Position numbers and translations under genes: made by a program. A model generated the notes under the pieces. The model worked only from the letters and a program-made list of their open reading frames with translations, was not told the DNA's origin and searched no databases. Positions 16,946-25,587 of a stretch of 64,000 nt of DNA are shown piece by piece. Source of the stretch: Egibacteraceae bacterium (GTDB lineage Bacteria; Actinomycetota; Nitriliruptoria; Euzebyales; Egibacteraceae); contig JAUJMQ010000003.1 in the NCBI GenBank assembly GCA_030446775.1, positions 62,001 through 126,000 on the forward strand. The letters are read 5' to 3'. Position 1 is the stretch's first letter, and every line of letters starts with the position of its first letter.

Positions 16946-18082
16946 CGCGACGGGTCCGGCCCCGTCTGGGACGACCGGCCCTGGGCGCCCCTGCCGGCGC
17001 TGCGCGGGACGGTGTCGGCCGACGTGTGCGTCGTCGGGCTCGGCGGCTCCGGCCTGGCGGCCGTGCACGAGCTGGTCGCGCTGGGCGCGGACGTCGTGGG
17101 CGTCGACGCCGGACGCGTGGGCGGGGCGGCTGCGGGACGCAACGGCGGCTTCTTCCTCGCCGGGACGCCCGACTTCTTCCATCGGGCGGCGGCGGCGATG
17201 GGGGCCGACCGTGCCGCGGCGCTGTACCGACTGACGCTCCACGAGCTGGACCGCATCTGGGTCCAGACGCCGCAGGCGTTCCGCCGCACCGGCAGCGTGC
17301 GGATCGCCGCCACCCAGGAGGAGATCACCGACTGCCGGGCGCAGCTCGCCGCGATGCGGTCGGCCGGCCTGCCGGTGCAGCCCTACGCCGGCCCCGAGGG
17401 CCACGGGCTGCTGTTCCCGCTCGACGTCGCCGGCCAGCCGCTCCTGCGTTGCCGGCTCCTGGCGTCGCGTGCCCGGATGCTGCGGGCGAAGCTGTACGAG
17501 GGGTCGCCGGCCGTCGACGTCGCCGGACGGCGGGTCCGCACCCGCGGCGGCGAGGTCCGCTGCGGGTCGGTGGTGGTGGCCGTGGACGGCGGCTTGGAGC
17601 GGGTGTTGCCCGAGCTGGCCGGGCGGGTGCGCTCCGCTCGCCTGCAGATCCTGGCCACCGCGCCGGCACCCGAGGTCCACATCCCCCGCCCGGTGTACGC
17701 GCGCTGGGGGCTTGACTACTGGCAGCAGACGGCCGGCAAGCGGGTCGTCCTCGGCGGCTTCCGCGACCTGGGCGGCGAGGGTGAGTGGACGCTCGAGGCG
17801 ACCCCGACCGCAACCGTCCAGTCCGCCTTGGAGGAGTTCCTGCGAGTGGGGCTGGCGGTGCGGGCGCCGGTCACCCACCGCTGGGCGGGATGCATCGCGT
17901 TCACCGACGACCGGCTCCCCGTGTTCGAGCAGGTCCGCGACGGCGTCTGGGCGATCGGCGCCTACAGCGGCACGGGTAACGTGCTGGGCGCGATCTGCGG
18001 GCGTGCGGCGGCCCAGCGGATCGCGACGGGCAGGTCGCTCGTCGACGGTCTCCTCGACGAACAGCCCGCGCCGGTGGCGTGA
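16937..18082 (+). CDS. FAD-dependent amine/amino-acid oxidoreductase (DAO family)
   Basis: About 381 residues if GTG 16937, at the end of repeat copy B, is the start; the start is uncertain. It has the FAD-binding Rossmann motif VCVVGLGGSGLAAVHELVAL and a second FAD motif in the GRNGGFFLAGTPDF segment typical of gamma-glutamylputrescine oxidase-like enzymes. The C-terminal fold contains HRWAGCIAFTDDRLPVFEQV and IGAYSGTGNVLGAICGRAAA. Such enzymes oxidise secondary or primary amines to imines with FAD and release H2O2. No polyamine genes are adjacent, so substrate is open. Confidence 0.82.
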   Translation: MGPRDGSGPVWDDRPWAPLPALRGTVSADVCVVGLGGSGLAAVHELVALGADVVGVDAGRVGGAAAGRNGGFFLAGTPDFFHRAAAAMGADRAAALYRLTLHELDRIWVQTPQAFRRTGSVRIAATQEEITDCRAQLAAMRSAGLPVQPYAGPEGHGLLFPLDVAGQPLLRCRLLASRARMLRAKLYEGSPAVDVAGRRVRTRGGEVRCGSVVVAVDGGLERVLPELAGRVRSARLQILATAPAPEVHIPRPVYARWGLDYWQQTAGKRVVLGGFRDLGGEGEWTLEATPTATVQSALEEFLRVGLAVRAPVTHRWAGCIAFTDDRLPVFEQVRDGVWAIGAYSGTGNVLGAICGRAAAQRIATGRSLVDGLLDEQPAPVA

Positions 18083-18135
18083 CCGCCCCGCGCCTGTGAC
18101 CGCCCAGCGAAGCCGCCGGCACGCAACCGCCGGCC

Positions 18136-18257
18136 CTAGGCCCTGTCTCCCGAAGGGAGTCGTTGGACATGAGCCGCCCGGCGTTTGAGGTGCGTGCTAG
18201 GCCCTGTCTCCCGAAGGGAGTCGTTGGACATGAGCCGCCCGGCGTTTGAGGTGCGTG
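18136..18257 (+). repeat. interspersed 61-bp repeat, tandem copies C1 and C2
   Basis: Two head-to-tail 61-bp units (18136-18196 and 18197-18257) appear identical. Each starts CTAGGCCCTGTCTCCCGAAG and ends GTTTGAGGTGCGTG. A third CTAGG at 18258 begins the next unit's edge and coincides with the TAG stop of the convergent P1 peptidase. They fill the space between two convergent genes. Each unit contains the mini-hairpin CTCCCgaaGGGAG. Confidence 0.92.
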
Positions 18258-19469
18258 CTAGGCGCCGCGCGTGCTCGCGCCCGGGTCGCGCAGCCGGTGC
18301 ATCGCGTCGAGCAGCGCGTCGGCCTCGAGCGCGTGGGCGACGATGCCGTCACGCCCGATCATCGTCTCGGCGGCGAGCAGCGCGTTGACGATGGCTTGCT
18401 CGGTCGCCTCCACCGCGGCGTCGAACAGCGCGTCGAGATGGGAGTCGGCGAGCATCGTGACGCCCACGGTGACCGGCTCCCCAGCACCGACCGCAGCGGC
18501 AGCCGGCTGCTGGCGGGCGGTCGAGAAGGCCAGGGTCAGGTCACCGCTGCCGTGCTCGCCGACGCCGCCGGTGCGGCCGACGCCCAGCGAGCAGCGCTGC
18601 GCCACCCGGCGGCACTGGTGCGGCAGCAGCGGCGCGTCGGTCCCGCACAGCACGATGATCGAGCCGGCGCCCTCCGACGCCCCACCGGCAGGCGGCGCGA
18701 CGCCGCGCGACGGTGCCCCCGGCAGCGGCGCGGTGCCGCCGGGCGGGGCGCCGGGCAGCGGCACCACGGACGGTCCCAGCAGCCGTCCCACCGGCACCCC
18801 TGCCACCGTCAGGCGCTCGCGTCGACCGTGGTTGGCCTGCACGAGCACCCCGAGCGTCCAGCCGCCGGCAGACGCCGGCACGACGCGTGAGGACGTTCCC
18901 AGCCCGCCCTTGAAGCCGTGGCAGATCATGCCGGTCCCACCCCCGACCGAGCCCTCCTCGACCCGCCCGCCCGCCGCGCGGGCGAGTGCGGCGTGCACGT
19001 GCTCGGCGCGCACGTGGAAGCCGTGGATGTCGTTGAGCAGGCCGTCCCAGGTCTCCCCGACGACCGGCAGGCTCCAGAACAGCGCCCGCTCGTCGAGCTG
19101 CGCGGCGTCCGCCGCCACCAGGGCGTCGCGGACCACGCCCACGCTGGAGGTGTTCGTCAGCCCGATGGGCGTGGTGAGCAGGCCCGACTCGCGCACCCAC
19201 TCCAGCCCGGTCATCTCACCGTTGCCGTTGAGGCGGTGGCAGCCGGCGAACAGCGGCTCGTCGAACAGCCGCCCCGAAGAGGGCACCACGACGGTGACAC
19301 CGGTCCGCACGGGCCCCGCGCCCCGCCGCAACGGCCCGTCGCCGGTCACGAGCGCGACCGAGCCCACGCGCACTCCCGGCACGTCGGTGATCGCGTCGTG
19401 CGGTCCCGACGGCAGGCTGCCGATGTCCAGCCCGAGGTCGCGGGCACGGCGCCGGGAGCCGCCCGTCAC
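18258..19469 (-). CDS. P1 (DmpA) family peptidase, L-aminopeptidase/D-esterase type
   Basis: 403 residues. Family features run [70 protein letters not shown] and [20 protein letters not shown]. The self-cleavage/catalytic site is Gly269-Ser270 in [18 protein letters not shown], equivalent to Gly-Ser of DmpA; the Ser becomes the N-terminal nucleophile of the beta chain. It should release N-terminal D- or beta-amino acids or L-residues. The proline/glycine-rich insertion before the cleavage site (about residues 236-265) is longer than usual. GTG start at 19469. Confidence 0.92.
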   Translation of the reverse strand: MTGGSRRRARDLGLDIGSLPSGPHDAITDVPGVRVGSVALVTGDGPLRRGAGPVRTGVTVVVPSSGRLFDEPLFAGCHRLNGNGEMTGLEWVRESGLLTTPIGLTNTSSVGVVRDALVAADAAQLDERALFWSLPVVGETWDGLLNDIHGFHVRAEHVHAALARAAGGRVEEGSVGGGTGMICHGFKGGLGTSSRVVPASAGGWTLGVLVQANHGRRERLTVAGVPVGRLLGPSVVPLPGAPPGGTAPLPGAPSRGVAPPAGGASEGAGSIIVLCGTDAPLLPHQCRRVAQRCSLGVGRTGGVGEHGSGDLTLAFSTARQQPAAAAVGAGEPVTVGVTMLADSHLDALFDAAVEATEQAIVNALLAAETMIGRDGIVAHALEADALLDAMHRLRDPGASTRGA

Positions 19470-19620
19470 GACCAGGCTCGTTGGGCGTTGGCGGCTGCGT
19501 CGACGGCCACGCGCGACACGCTACCGAACGGGTGCGACCGGACGGGACAGCTCCCCTGGTTGGCGCCGGCCGCTGACAGCCGCGATCCTGCGGCCTGTCC
19601 CCGGTCAGGAGCGCTCCGCA

Positions 19621-20911
19621 TGGGTCTGCAGGTCGGCATCGTCGGGTTGCCCAACGTCGGCAAGTCGACGCTGTTCAACGCGGTGAGCGCCGCCGGCGCC
19701 GAGGCGGCCAACTACCCGTTCGCGACCATCGAGCCCAACGTCGGCGTGGTCGCGGTCCCCGACGGGCGCCTCGACACCCTCGCCCGCCTCGCCAAGTCGG
19801 CCAAGGTGGTGCCCACGAGCGTGGAGTTCCTCGACATCGCAGGCCTGGTGAAGGGCGCGCGAGCCGGGGCGAGGGTCTTGGCAACCAGTTCCTGTCCCAC
19901 ATCCGCGAGGTCGACGCCGTCGTGCACGTCGTGCGCTGCTTCGACGACCCCGACGTCGTCCACATCGACGGGTCGGTCGACCCGGCCCGCGACATCGAGG
20001 TCATCGACACCGAGCTGCTGCTCGCCGACCTGGCCACCGTCTCCAAGCGCGCCGACCGGGCGGCGCGCAGCGCCCGCACCGGCGACCGGGCGGCCGTCCG
20101 CGACGCGGAGGTGGTCGCCCGTCTCCACGCCCACCTGCAGTCGGGGCAGCCGGCCCGCGCGCTTCCCGCCACCGACCTCGAGCGCGCCGCCTACTCCGAC
20201 CTCGGCCTGCTGACGGCCAAGCCGGTGCTGTTCGCCGCCAACGTCGCCGAGGCCGACCTGCCCGACGCGGCCGGCAACGCCATGGTCGACGGCGTGCGCG
20301 CGATCGCCGACAAGCAAGGCGCCGGCGTCATCGTCGTCTGCGCGGAGGCGGAGGCGCAGATCGCCGAGCTCCAGCCGGCCGAGCGGGCGGAGTTCCTGGC
20401 CGACCTGCGGCTCGAGCGCTCCGGTCTGGATCAGCTGACCACCGCCGCCTACCGCCTGCTCGGGCTGGCGACGTTCTTCACCGCCGGCCCCAAGGAGTCG
20501 CGCGCCTGGACCGTGCGCCATGGCACCAGGGCTCCGCGCGCCGCACGCGAGATCCACTCCGACATCGAGCGGGGCTTCATCCGCGCGGAGGTCATCGCCT
20601 TCGACGACTACGCGGCCCTCGGCAGCGAGGCGGCGGTCCGCGACGCCGGAAAGCTCCGCGTCGAGGGCAAGGACTACGTCGTCCGCGACGGCGACGTCGT
20701 CCACTTCCGCTTCAACGTCGGACGCCGGCCGGCGCGCGGACGCGAGGCCTCAACCGCCCTCGAGCAGGGTTGGTCACGGTATGGTGACCAACCCTGCTCT
20801 TTGGGGCGGGGGCGACCGTGGCGCAGCGGTCGGTGCGGCCGGTGCGGCTGGTGGGGCGTAGCCGTCCCGCTGAGGTCTGACACGGCGCCACTGCGGGTAT
20901 CCGCTGTGTGA
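19621..20911 (+). CDS. ychF: redox-regulated ATPase YchF, one frameshift
   Basis: Starts [20 protein letters not shown] (P-loop) with GGAG upstream. Switch region DIAGLVKGA is followed by a break at about 19860-19870: GGCGCGCGAGCC seems to hold two extra bases before [20 protein letters not shown]. The TGS domain ends [20 protein letters not shown] and [14 protein letters not shown]. YchF/OLA1 is an ATP-preferring OBG-like GTPase that binds the ribosome and modulates translation and stress responses. YchF normally ends at FNV (here about 20722). The open frame continues to 20911 through a perfect hairpin, so the extra 60 residues are doubtful. Confidence 0.9.
20762..20799. terminator. perfect 16-bp inverted repeat (terminator or operator)
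   Basis: GAGCAGGGTTGGTCAC at 20762-20777 is exactly complementary to GTGACCAACCCTGCTC at 20784-20799, with loop GGTATG, followed by TTTGGGG. It lies 40 bases after the conserved C-terminus of YchF and 110 before the kinase start. A ychF terminator is most likely; its TGGTCAC-N6-GTGACCA core would also suit a dimeric repressor. Confidence 0.65.
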
Positions 20912-22625
20912 TGGCCGAGCCACCTCCCGATCGCCGCATCGCGGGCCGCTACCAGTTGCTGTCGTCCTCGGGCGGGGCGGCATGGGCGTGGTGTGGCTCG
21001 CCGAGGATCTGACGTTGCAGCGCAAGGTCGCGGTCAAGGAGTTGCAGATCCCGCCGGCCCTGTCCGACGCCGAGGAGGCGTCGATGCGGGCTCGGGTCAG
21101 CCGCGAGGCGGGGCCGCCGCCCGGCTGAACAACCCCAACGTCACGACCGTCTACGACGTCGTCAACGACGACGGCCACTCCTGGATCGTCATGGAGTACG
21201 TCGACGCCCCGACGCTGACCGACATCGTCGTGCGCGACGGCCCCCGCCACCGGCTCGCGCCGCGTCGATCGGCCTGGCGGTCCTCGGCGCGCTGGAGGCC
21301 GCGCACCGCGAGGGGATCATCCACCGTGACGTCAAGCCGAGCAACGTGATGGTTTCGGACGCCGGTGGGTCAAGCTCGCGGACTTCGGCGTCGCGGTGCT
21401 CCAGGGTGACGAAGATCACGATGACCGGGCTCATCATCGGTCCCCGTCGTACATGTCGCCGGAGCAGGCGCGCGGAGGTGACAGCGGCCCGGCCACCGAC
21501 CTGTGGGGGCTGGGAGCGACGCTGTACTTCGCCGTCGAGGCGGCGCCGCCGTTCGAACGCGGGCAGGCGCTCGCGACACTCAACGCGGTCGCGTACGACG
21601 AGCCCCGCCCGATGACGCGGGCGGGGCCGCTGAACCCGGTGCTGCGAGACCTGCTGGCCAAGGATCCGGAGCAGCGACCCGACGCGGGCGAGCTGCGCGC
21701 CCGGCTGCGCCGCGTCGCCGAGACGCCGGACCGCCCAGCCGCGACCCTGGTGGCGCCACCGCTGCCGGCGCCCGCCCCACGCGAGGCTTCACCTCCGCCG
21801 GTTGCGTCCCCGCCGCCAGACGAGGAGCCGTGGACCGCGCCCGCGGAGACCCGCCGCAGCCGTGCGGCGGCGGCCTTGATGCTCGCCGGCGTCGTGGCGG
21901 TGATCGCGCTGACGGGCCTGTTGTTCGTCCGCGCACTGCGGGGCCCCGATCCGGGACCCGGACTGGCGGCCGGGGCAGGCAACCCCGCCGAGACGGAGCC
22001 CCGCGCGACCCAGCCCGTGCCGACCGAGGACCCGGAGCCGCAGCCGACGGATGCCGCACCGACCGGGCCGCCACGCACCGAGCCCGCCGACGACCCCGAG
22101 CCGACCGAACCGGCGGACGACCCGGAGCCCGACGAGCAGCCGACCACCGCGGATCCGGCCGTCGACGACAGTGACGGGGCGCTGGTGCCCGAGGACTGGG
22201 AGCCGTTCGCGTTCGGCCCGCCCGGCACGACCATCGCCATCCCACCCGGCTGGCAGGTGCGCGACCGCGAGGGCACCACCACCGACCTGGTGGACCCCGA
22301 GACCGGCACCTACCTTCGGCTGGACTACACCGACCAGCCCAAGCCCGACCCGGTCGCGGACTGGCAGAGACAGTCGCAGAGCTTCGGCGCCCGCAAGTCC
22401 AACTACGACGAGCTGCGCATCGAGCCGGTCGACTACCGCGACTACGACGCGGCGCTGTGGGAGTACACCTACTCCGAGGGCGGCGCCGACCTGCATGCCT
22501 ACAACCTGGGCCTGGTCGCGGGCGACTACGGCTACGCGCTGAACTTCCAGACGCGCGAGAGCCAGTGGGACGACTCCCAGGAGCTGTTCGAGCAGTTCAA
22601 GCGCGCCTTCGACCCGGCCGCGTAG
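20911..22625 (+). CDS. transmembrane Ser/Thr protein kinase (PknB-like), frameshifted
   Basis: ATG 20911 overlaps the YchF frame's TGA. Repair of breaks near 20969, 21112, 21250, 21367, 21412 and 21440 gives a Hanks-type kinase. It has Gly loop GRGGMGVVWLAEDL, VAVKEL, catalytic HRDVKPSNVMVSDAG, DFGVAV and activation segment PSYMSPEQARGGD. A Pro-rich linker and one membrane helix (AAALMLAGVVAVIALTGLLF, about 21860-21930) lead to a Pro/Glu/Asp/Thr-rich stalk. The extracytoplasmic domain of about 140 residues contains TIAIPPGWQVRDREGTTTDL and DPVADWQRQSQSFGARKSNY. There are no PASTA repeats, so its ligand is not peptidoglycan by analogy. Confidence 0.85.
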
Positions 22626-22642
22626 CGGCGCGACCGCACCCG

Positions 22643-23380
22643 ATGGCACCCATGGCGGCAGACCGCACGGTTCCGGCGCACGCCCAGGGCCGGCTGCGCG
22701 CCCGTCCCGTCCGACCCGTGGCAGCGGCGCCCGTGCCGGGTCTGCACCGTCTGGGGTACGGCCACCGGCGCGACGGGCTGCTGTACGTGCCGGCCGGGCA
22801 CCGGCGCGACCGGCCGGCGCCGCTGGCGGTGCTCCTGCACGGCGCGGGAAGCGACGCCTCACGTGGCCTGGCGTTGCTGCGCGACCTCGCCGACGACGCG
22901 GGGCTGCTCCTGCTCGCGCCCGACTCGCGGGGCGGGACCTGGGACGTCCTGCTCGGCGGCTTCGGCCCGGATGTCGCGTTCCTCGATCGCGCCCTCGCCG
23001 ACATGTTCGACCGCCACGCCGTCGACCCGGCGCGGGTGGCGGTCGGCGGGTTCTCCGACGGCGCCTCCTACGCCCTTTCGCTCGGCATCGGCAACGGCGA
23101 CCTGTTCGGGCACGTGCTCGCGTTCTCCCCGGGATTCGCCGCGCCGCCGGCGCCGGTGGGGTCACCGCGGCTGTTCCTGTCCCACGGGACCGGCGACCGG
23201 GTCCTGCCGATCGACCGGTGCAGCCGGCGGCTCGTCCCCGCCCTGCGCACGGCCGGCTACCAGGTGCGCTACGACGAGTTCGACGGACCCCACGTCGTGC
23301 CGCCCGCCATCGCCGTCGCGGCGCTGCGCTGGTTTCTCACGGACTCGCCCGCCACACCAGCGCGCCGCCCTCCCCGCTGA
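22643..23380 (+). CDS. alpha/beta hydrolase, phospholipase/carboxylesterase-like
   Basis: About 245 residues from ATG 22643 (ATG 22652 is also possible). It has oxyanion LLHGAGSDASRGLALLRDLA, nucleophile GGFSDGASYALSLGIGNGDL, acid Asp in SHGTGDRVLPIDRC and His in FDGPHVVPPAIA, a complete triad of the predicted-esterase (PF02230-like) type. The N-terminus is Arg/Pro/Ala-rich with no convincing signal peptide. It lies 17 bp after the kinase gene and is probably co-transcribed. Substrate unknown. Confidence 0.85.
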   Translation: MAPMAADRTVPAHAQGRLRARPVRPVAAAPVPGLHRLGYGHRRDGLLYVPAGHRRDRPAPLAVLLHGAGSDASRGLALLRDLADDAGLLLLAPDSRGGTWDVLLGGFGPDVAFLDRALADMFDRHAVDPARVAVGGFSDGASYALSLGIGNGDLFGHVLAFSPGFAAPPAPVGSPRLFLSHGTGDRVLPIDRCSRRLVPALRTAGYQVRYDEFDGPHVVPPAIAVAALRWFLTDSPATPARRPPR

Positions 23381-23528
23381 GCCGAACGGCGCGTCTCGTC
23401 AACGCCCGTCATGGCCCCAGCCTGCGTTGCGCAAAGGGCAGGACAAAGCTCGGTCATCAGGGTCACCGGCGGCCATATGCCTCGATACGGTCGTTCGCGT
23501 GCCGGTCCATCCACGACAGGAGACGACG

Positions 23529-23996
23529 ATGCGAAGTGCAACAAAGGCGGCGGCGGCGCTGTTGGCGCTCGCCATGGTGACCACCGCCTGCGGAGGCGAC
23601 GGGCCCGAGGTCACGGCCGCCGAGGACCGCCTGGCGGAGCCGGAGGCAGGCGTGGACTCCGGGGTGGTCTTCACCGATCCCGCGCAGCTGCTCGACCAGG
23701 AGGTCGAGATCACCGGCGTCGTCACCGAGCTCGTGGGCGACAACGGCGCGCTGCTGACCAACCCCGAGCTCGGGACCGAGCAGATCCTCGTCGTGGCATC
23801 CGGCGACGACGCCGCGGAGATCCGCAGCGAGGCCGTCATCGACGTCGCCGGGACGTTGCAGGCGCTCGACCCCGCGGAGGTCGCCGAGGCCGTCGGGGAG
23901 GACTTCGACCCCGAGCTGCTCGGCGCCTATGAGGGCGACCCCGTGATCGTGGCCGAGACGATCACGCCGGCACCCGAGGAGGAGGTCGAAAGCTGA
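23529..23996 (+). CDS. lipoprotein with OB-like domain
   Basis: 155 residues with a clear lipoprotein signal (MRSATKAAAALLALAMVTTA then Cys; lipobox TTAC) and a GGAG ribosome site at about 23518. After a short acidic linker the domain reads FTDPAQLLDQEVEITGVVTE ... GTEQILVVASG ... VIDVAGTLQALDP ... DPVIVAETITP. This is the alternating beta pattern of small OB-fold, nucleic-acid-independent exported domains. It resembles in layout the OB-like domains of the 5480-6174 and 7239-8491 genes, but the relation is distant. Function unknown. Confidence 0.75.
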   Translation: MRSATKAAAALLALAMVTTACGGDGPEVTAAEDRLAEPEAGVDSGVVFTDPAQLLDQEVEITGVVTELVGDNGALLTNPELGTEQILVVASGDDAAEIRSEAVIDVAGTLQALDPAEVAEAVGEDFDPELLGAYEGDPVIVAETITPAPEEEVES

Positions 23997-24139
23997 GGCA
24001 TCCGCGCCAGAAGCGCGCTACGGCGCCTTGTGGATGCCGTAGCGTTGCACCTCCACGCCGATGCACAGCTCGTCGGCGCCGGGGTTGAACCGGGATGATC
24101 CGGAAGCCGCGCGCTCGAGGATCTCCCGGGGACCGGCGC

Positions 24140-25120
24140 TCAGGGAAGGTCGCGCCCAGGCCGCCCCGAGTCGGGCGGGAAGTCGTAGGGGTAGCCCTGC
24201 GCGGGAGCGCTGACCTCGTCCAAACGCGTCAGGGCGGCCGGCTCGAGCGTCATGTCGGCCGCCGCGAGGGTCGCGTCGAGCTGGTCGGGCCGGGTGGCGC
24301 CGACGATCGGGACGACGTCGGGACGCGCACGCAGCCAGGCGATCGCAACCGTGGCGGGCTGCACGCCGGCCGCGTCGGCGATGTCGCGGACCGCGTCCAG
24401 CGTCGCCCAGCCCTGGTCGGACGTGTCGTCGACCCAGCGGGCGAAGCGGCCCTCCGCCGGCGGCTCGCCGCGCGCGTACTTGCCGGTGAGGAACCCCGCG
24501 GCGAGCGGCGACCAGGCGAGGACGGCCATGCCGTTGGCCCGGGCCGCCGGAAGCGTCTCGAGCTCGATCTTGCGCTCGATGAGCGAGTACTGCGGCTGCA
24601 GGCTCACGAAGGGGTCGTAGCCGGCCATCTCCTGCAGGCGCACGGCGCGCTCGAGCTGCCAGCCCAAGAAGTTGCTGACGCCGACGTGGAGGACCTTGCC
24701 GGCACGGACCAGGTCCTCCAGCGTCGACAGCGTCTCCTCCAGCGGCGTCGTCGCGTCGAAGCGATGCAGCTGGTACAGATCGATCCAGTCGGTGCCGAGG
24801 CGGGTCAGGCTCGCGTCGACGGCCCGCACCAGGTGGCGCCGGGACGCCGACCGATCGTTGACCCCGTCGCCGGTCGCGCCGTACGCCTTCGTGGCGATGA
24901 CGACGTCGTCGCGGTCGGCGCCGAGGATCTCGCCCAACAGCTCCTCGCTGCGGCCGCCGGTGTAGACGTCGGCCGTGTCGAAGAACGTCCCGCCTGCGTC
25001 CCGGAAGCGCCCGACGATCGCGCGGGACGTGTCCAGATCCGCGGTGCCGCCGAAGGTCATGGTGCCCAGGCACAGCTCGCTGACGACGAGACCGGTCGGG
25101 CCGAGATAGGTCTGCTTCAT
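24140..25120 (-). CDS. aldo/keto reductase
   Basis: 326 residues, intact. The catalytic tetrad is visible: Asp and Tyr in FFDTADVYTGGRSEELLGE, Lys in VVIATKAYG, His in LYQLHRFDATTPLEETL. NADPH-binding SPLAAGFLTGKYARGEPP and VPIVGATRPDQLDATLAA complete the family pattern. It reduces carbonyls, with substrate unclear. The 24018-24095 stretch downstream shows an open minus frame ending GADELCIGVEVQRYGIHKAP that I cannot assign. Convergent with the OB-like lipoprotein gene. Confidence 0.9.
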   Translation of the reverse strand: MKQTYLGPTGLVVSELCLGTMTFGGTADLDTSRAIVGRFRDAGGTFFDTADVYTGGRSEELLGEILGADRDDVVIATKAYGATGDGVNDRSASRRHLVRAVDASLTRLGTDWIDLYQLHRFDATTPLEETLSTLEDLVRAGKVLHVGVSNFLGWQLERAVRLQEMAGYDPFVSLQPQYSLIERKIELETLPAARANGMAVLAWSPLAAGFLTGKYARGEPPAEGRFARWVDDTSDQGWATLDAVRDIADAAGVQPATVAIAWLRARPDVVPIVGATRPDQLDATLAAADMTLEPAALTRLDEVSAPAQGYPYDFPPDSGRPGRDLP

Positions 25121-25200
25121 GCCGGCAGCCTAGCCCGGCGGCGGAACGGGTCCGCGTGGCGGCTGCCGGTGGCCTCGGCTATCCTCCGCCGCACCCTCGG

Positions 25201-25272
25201 GGGCGATTAGCTCAGGGGGAGAGCGCTTCCTTGACACGGAAGAGGTCAGAGGTTCAAATCCTCTATCGCCCA
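25201..25272 (+). tRNA. tRNA-Val (GAC anticodon)
   Basis: Acceptor arms GGGCGAT (25201-25207) and ATCGCCC (25265-25271) pair perfectly, with discriminator A at 25272. The D-arm is TTAGCTCAGGGGGAGAGC. Anticodon stem CTTCC/GGAAG encloses loop TTGACAC with anticodon GAC (Val). The T-arm is CAGAGGTTCAAATCCTCT-like with the TTCAAAT loop. CCA is not encoded (bases after the discriminator are CCG). Confidence 0.96.
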
Positions 25273-25274
25273 CC

Positions 25275-25512
25275 GCACCGACCAGGCCAACCGTGCCGTC
25301 TCCACGGGTGAACGGCGCCGGAACATCGGGATGACGCGGTCGCGCCCCTCGACGCGTACCTCGTGGACCACAGCCTGCAGCAGGATCTCGCGCTCGGGAT
25401 CTGAAGCGGAACACAGCTGGCGGTCGCCATCATCTGGCCGCTGGCTGCGGTAGGCGTAGCCGACCGTTACCGAGATCCGCGAGCTCGACCGCTGTGCCGG
25501 CCTACCGACCAC
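25275..25512 (-). pseudogene. possible C-terminal remnant of a serine recombinase beside tRNA-Val
   Basis: The minus frame reads SDPEREILLQAVVHEVRVEG, then RDRVIPMFRRRSP, before running into the tRNA gene (its last residues are the meaningless tRNA-derived AIEDLNL). The LLQ-A-V-x-E-(I/V)RV-(D/E)-x-R-x-x-(I/V)-x-P-x-FR pattern matches my memory of the extreme C-termini of large serine recombinases. No resolvase catalytic domain is present. Between this and the next gene (25513-25587) I see nothing else. Confidence 0.35.
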
Positions 25513-25587
25513 TCATCCGCCGCACGCGAGAGGGAGCGACGACGTCGTCGCCCCTCTCGGGTGTGGGTCGTCGAACTCCGACGGAGG

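Noticed and set aside
15209-17878. 889-residue minus frame joining PAC2 to upstream sequence
   Set aside because: Only the 289-residue PAC2 part is real; the upstream part crosses the hydrolase, repeat copy B and the oxidoreductase in wrong frames.
20723-20911. 60-residue C-terminal extension of YchF as real protein
   Set aside because: YchF proteins end at FNV; the extension is Arg/Gly-rich and spans a perfect terminator-like dyad.
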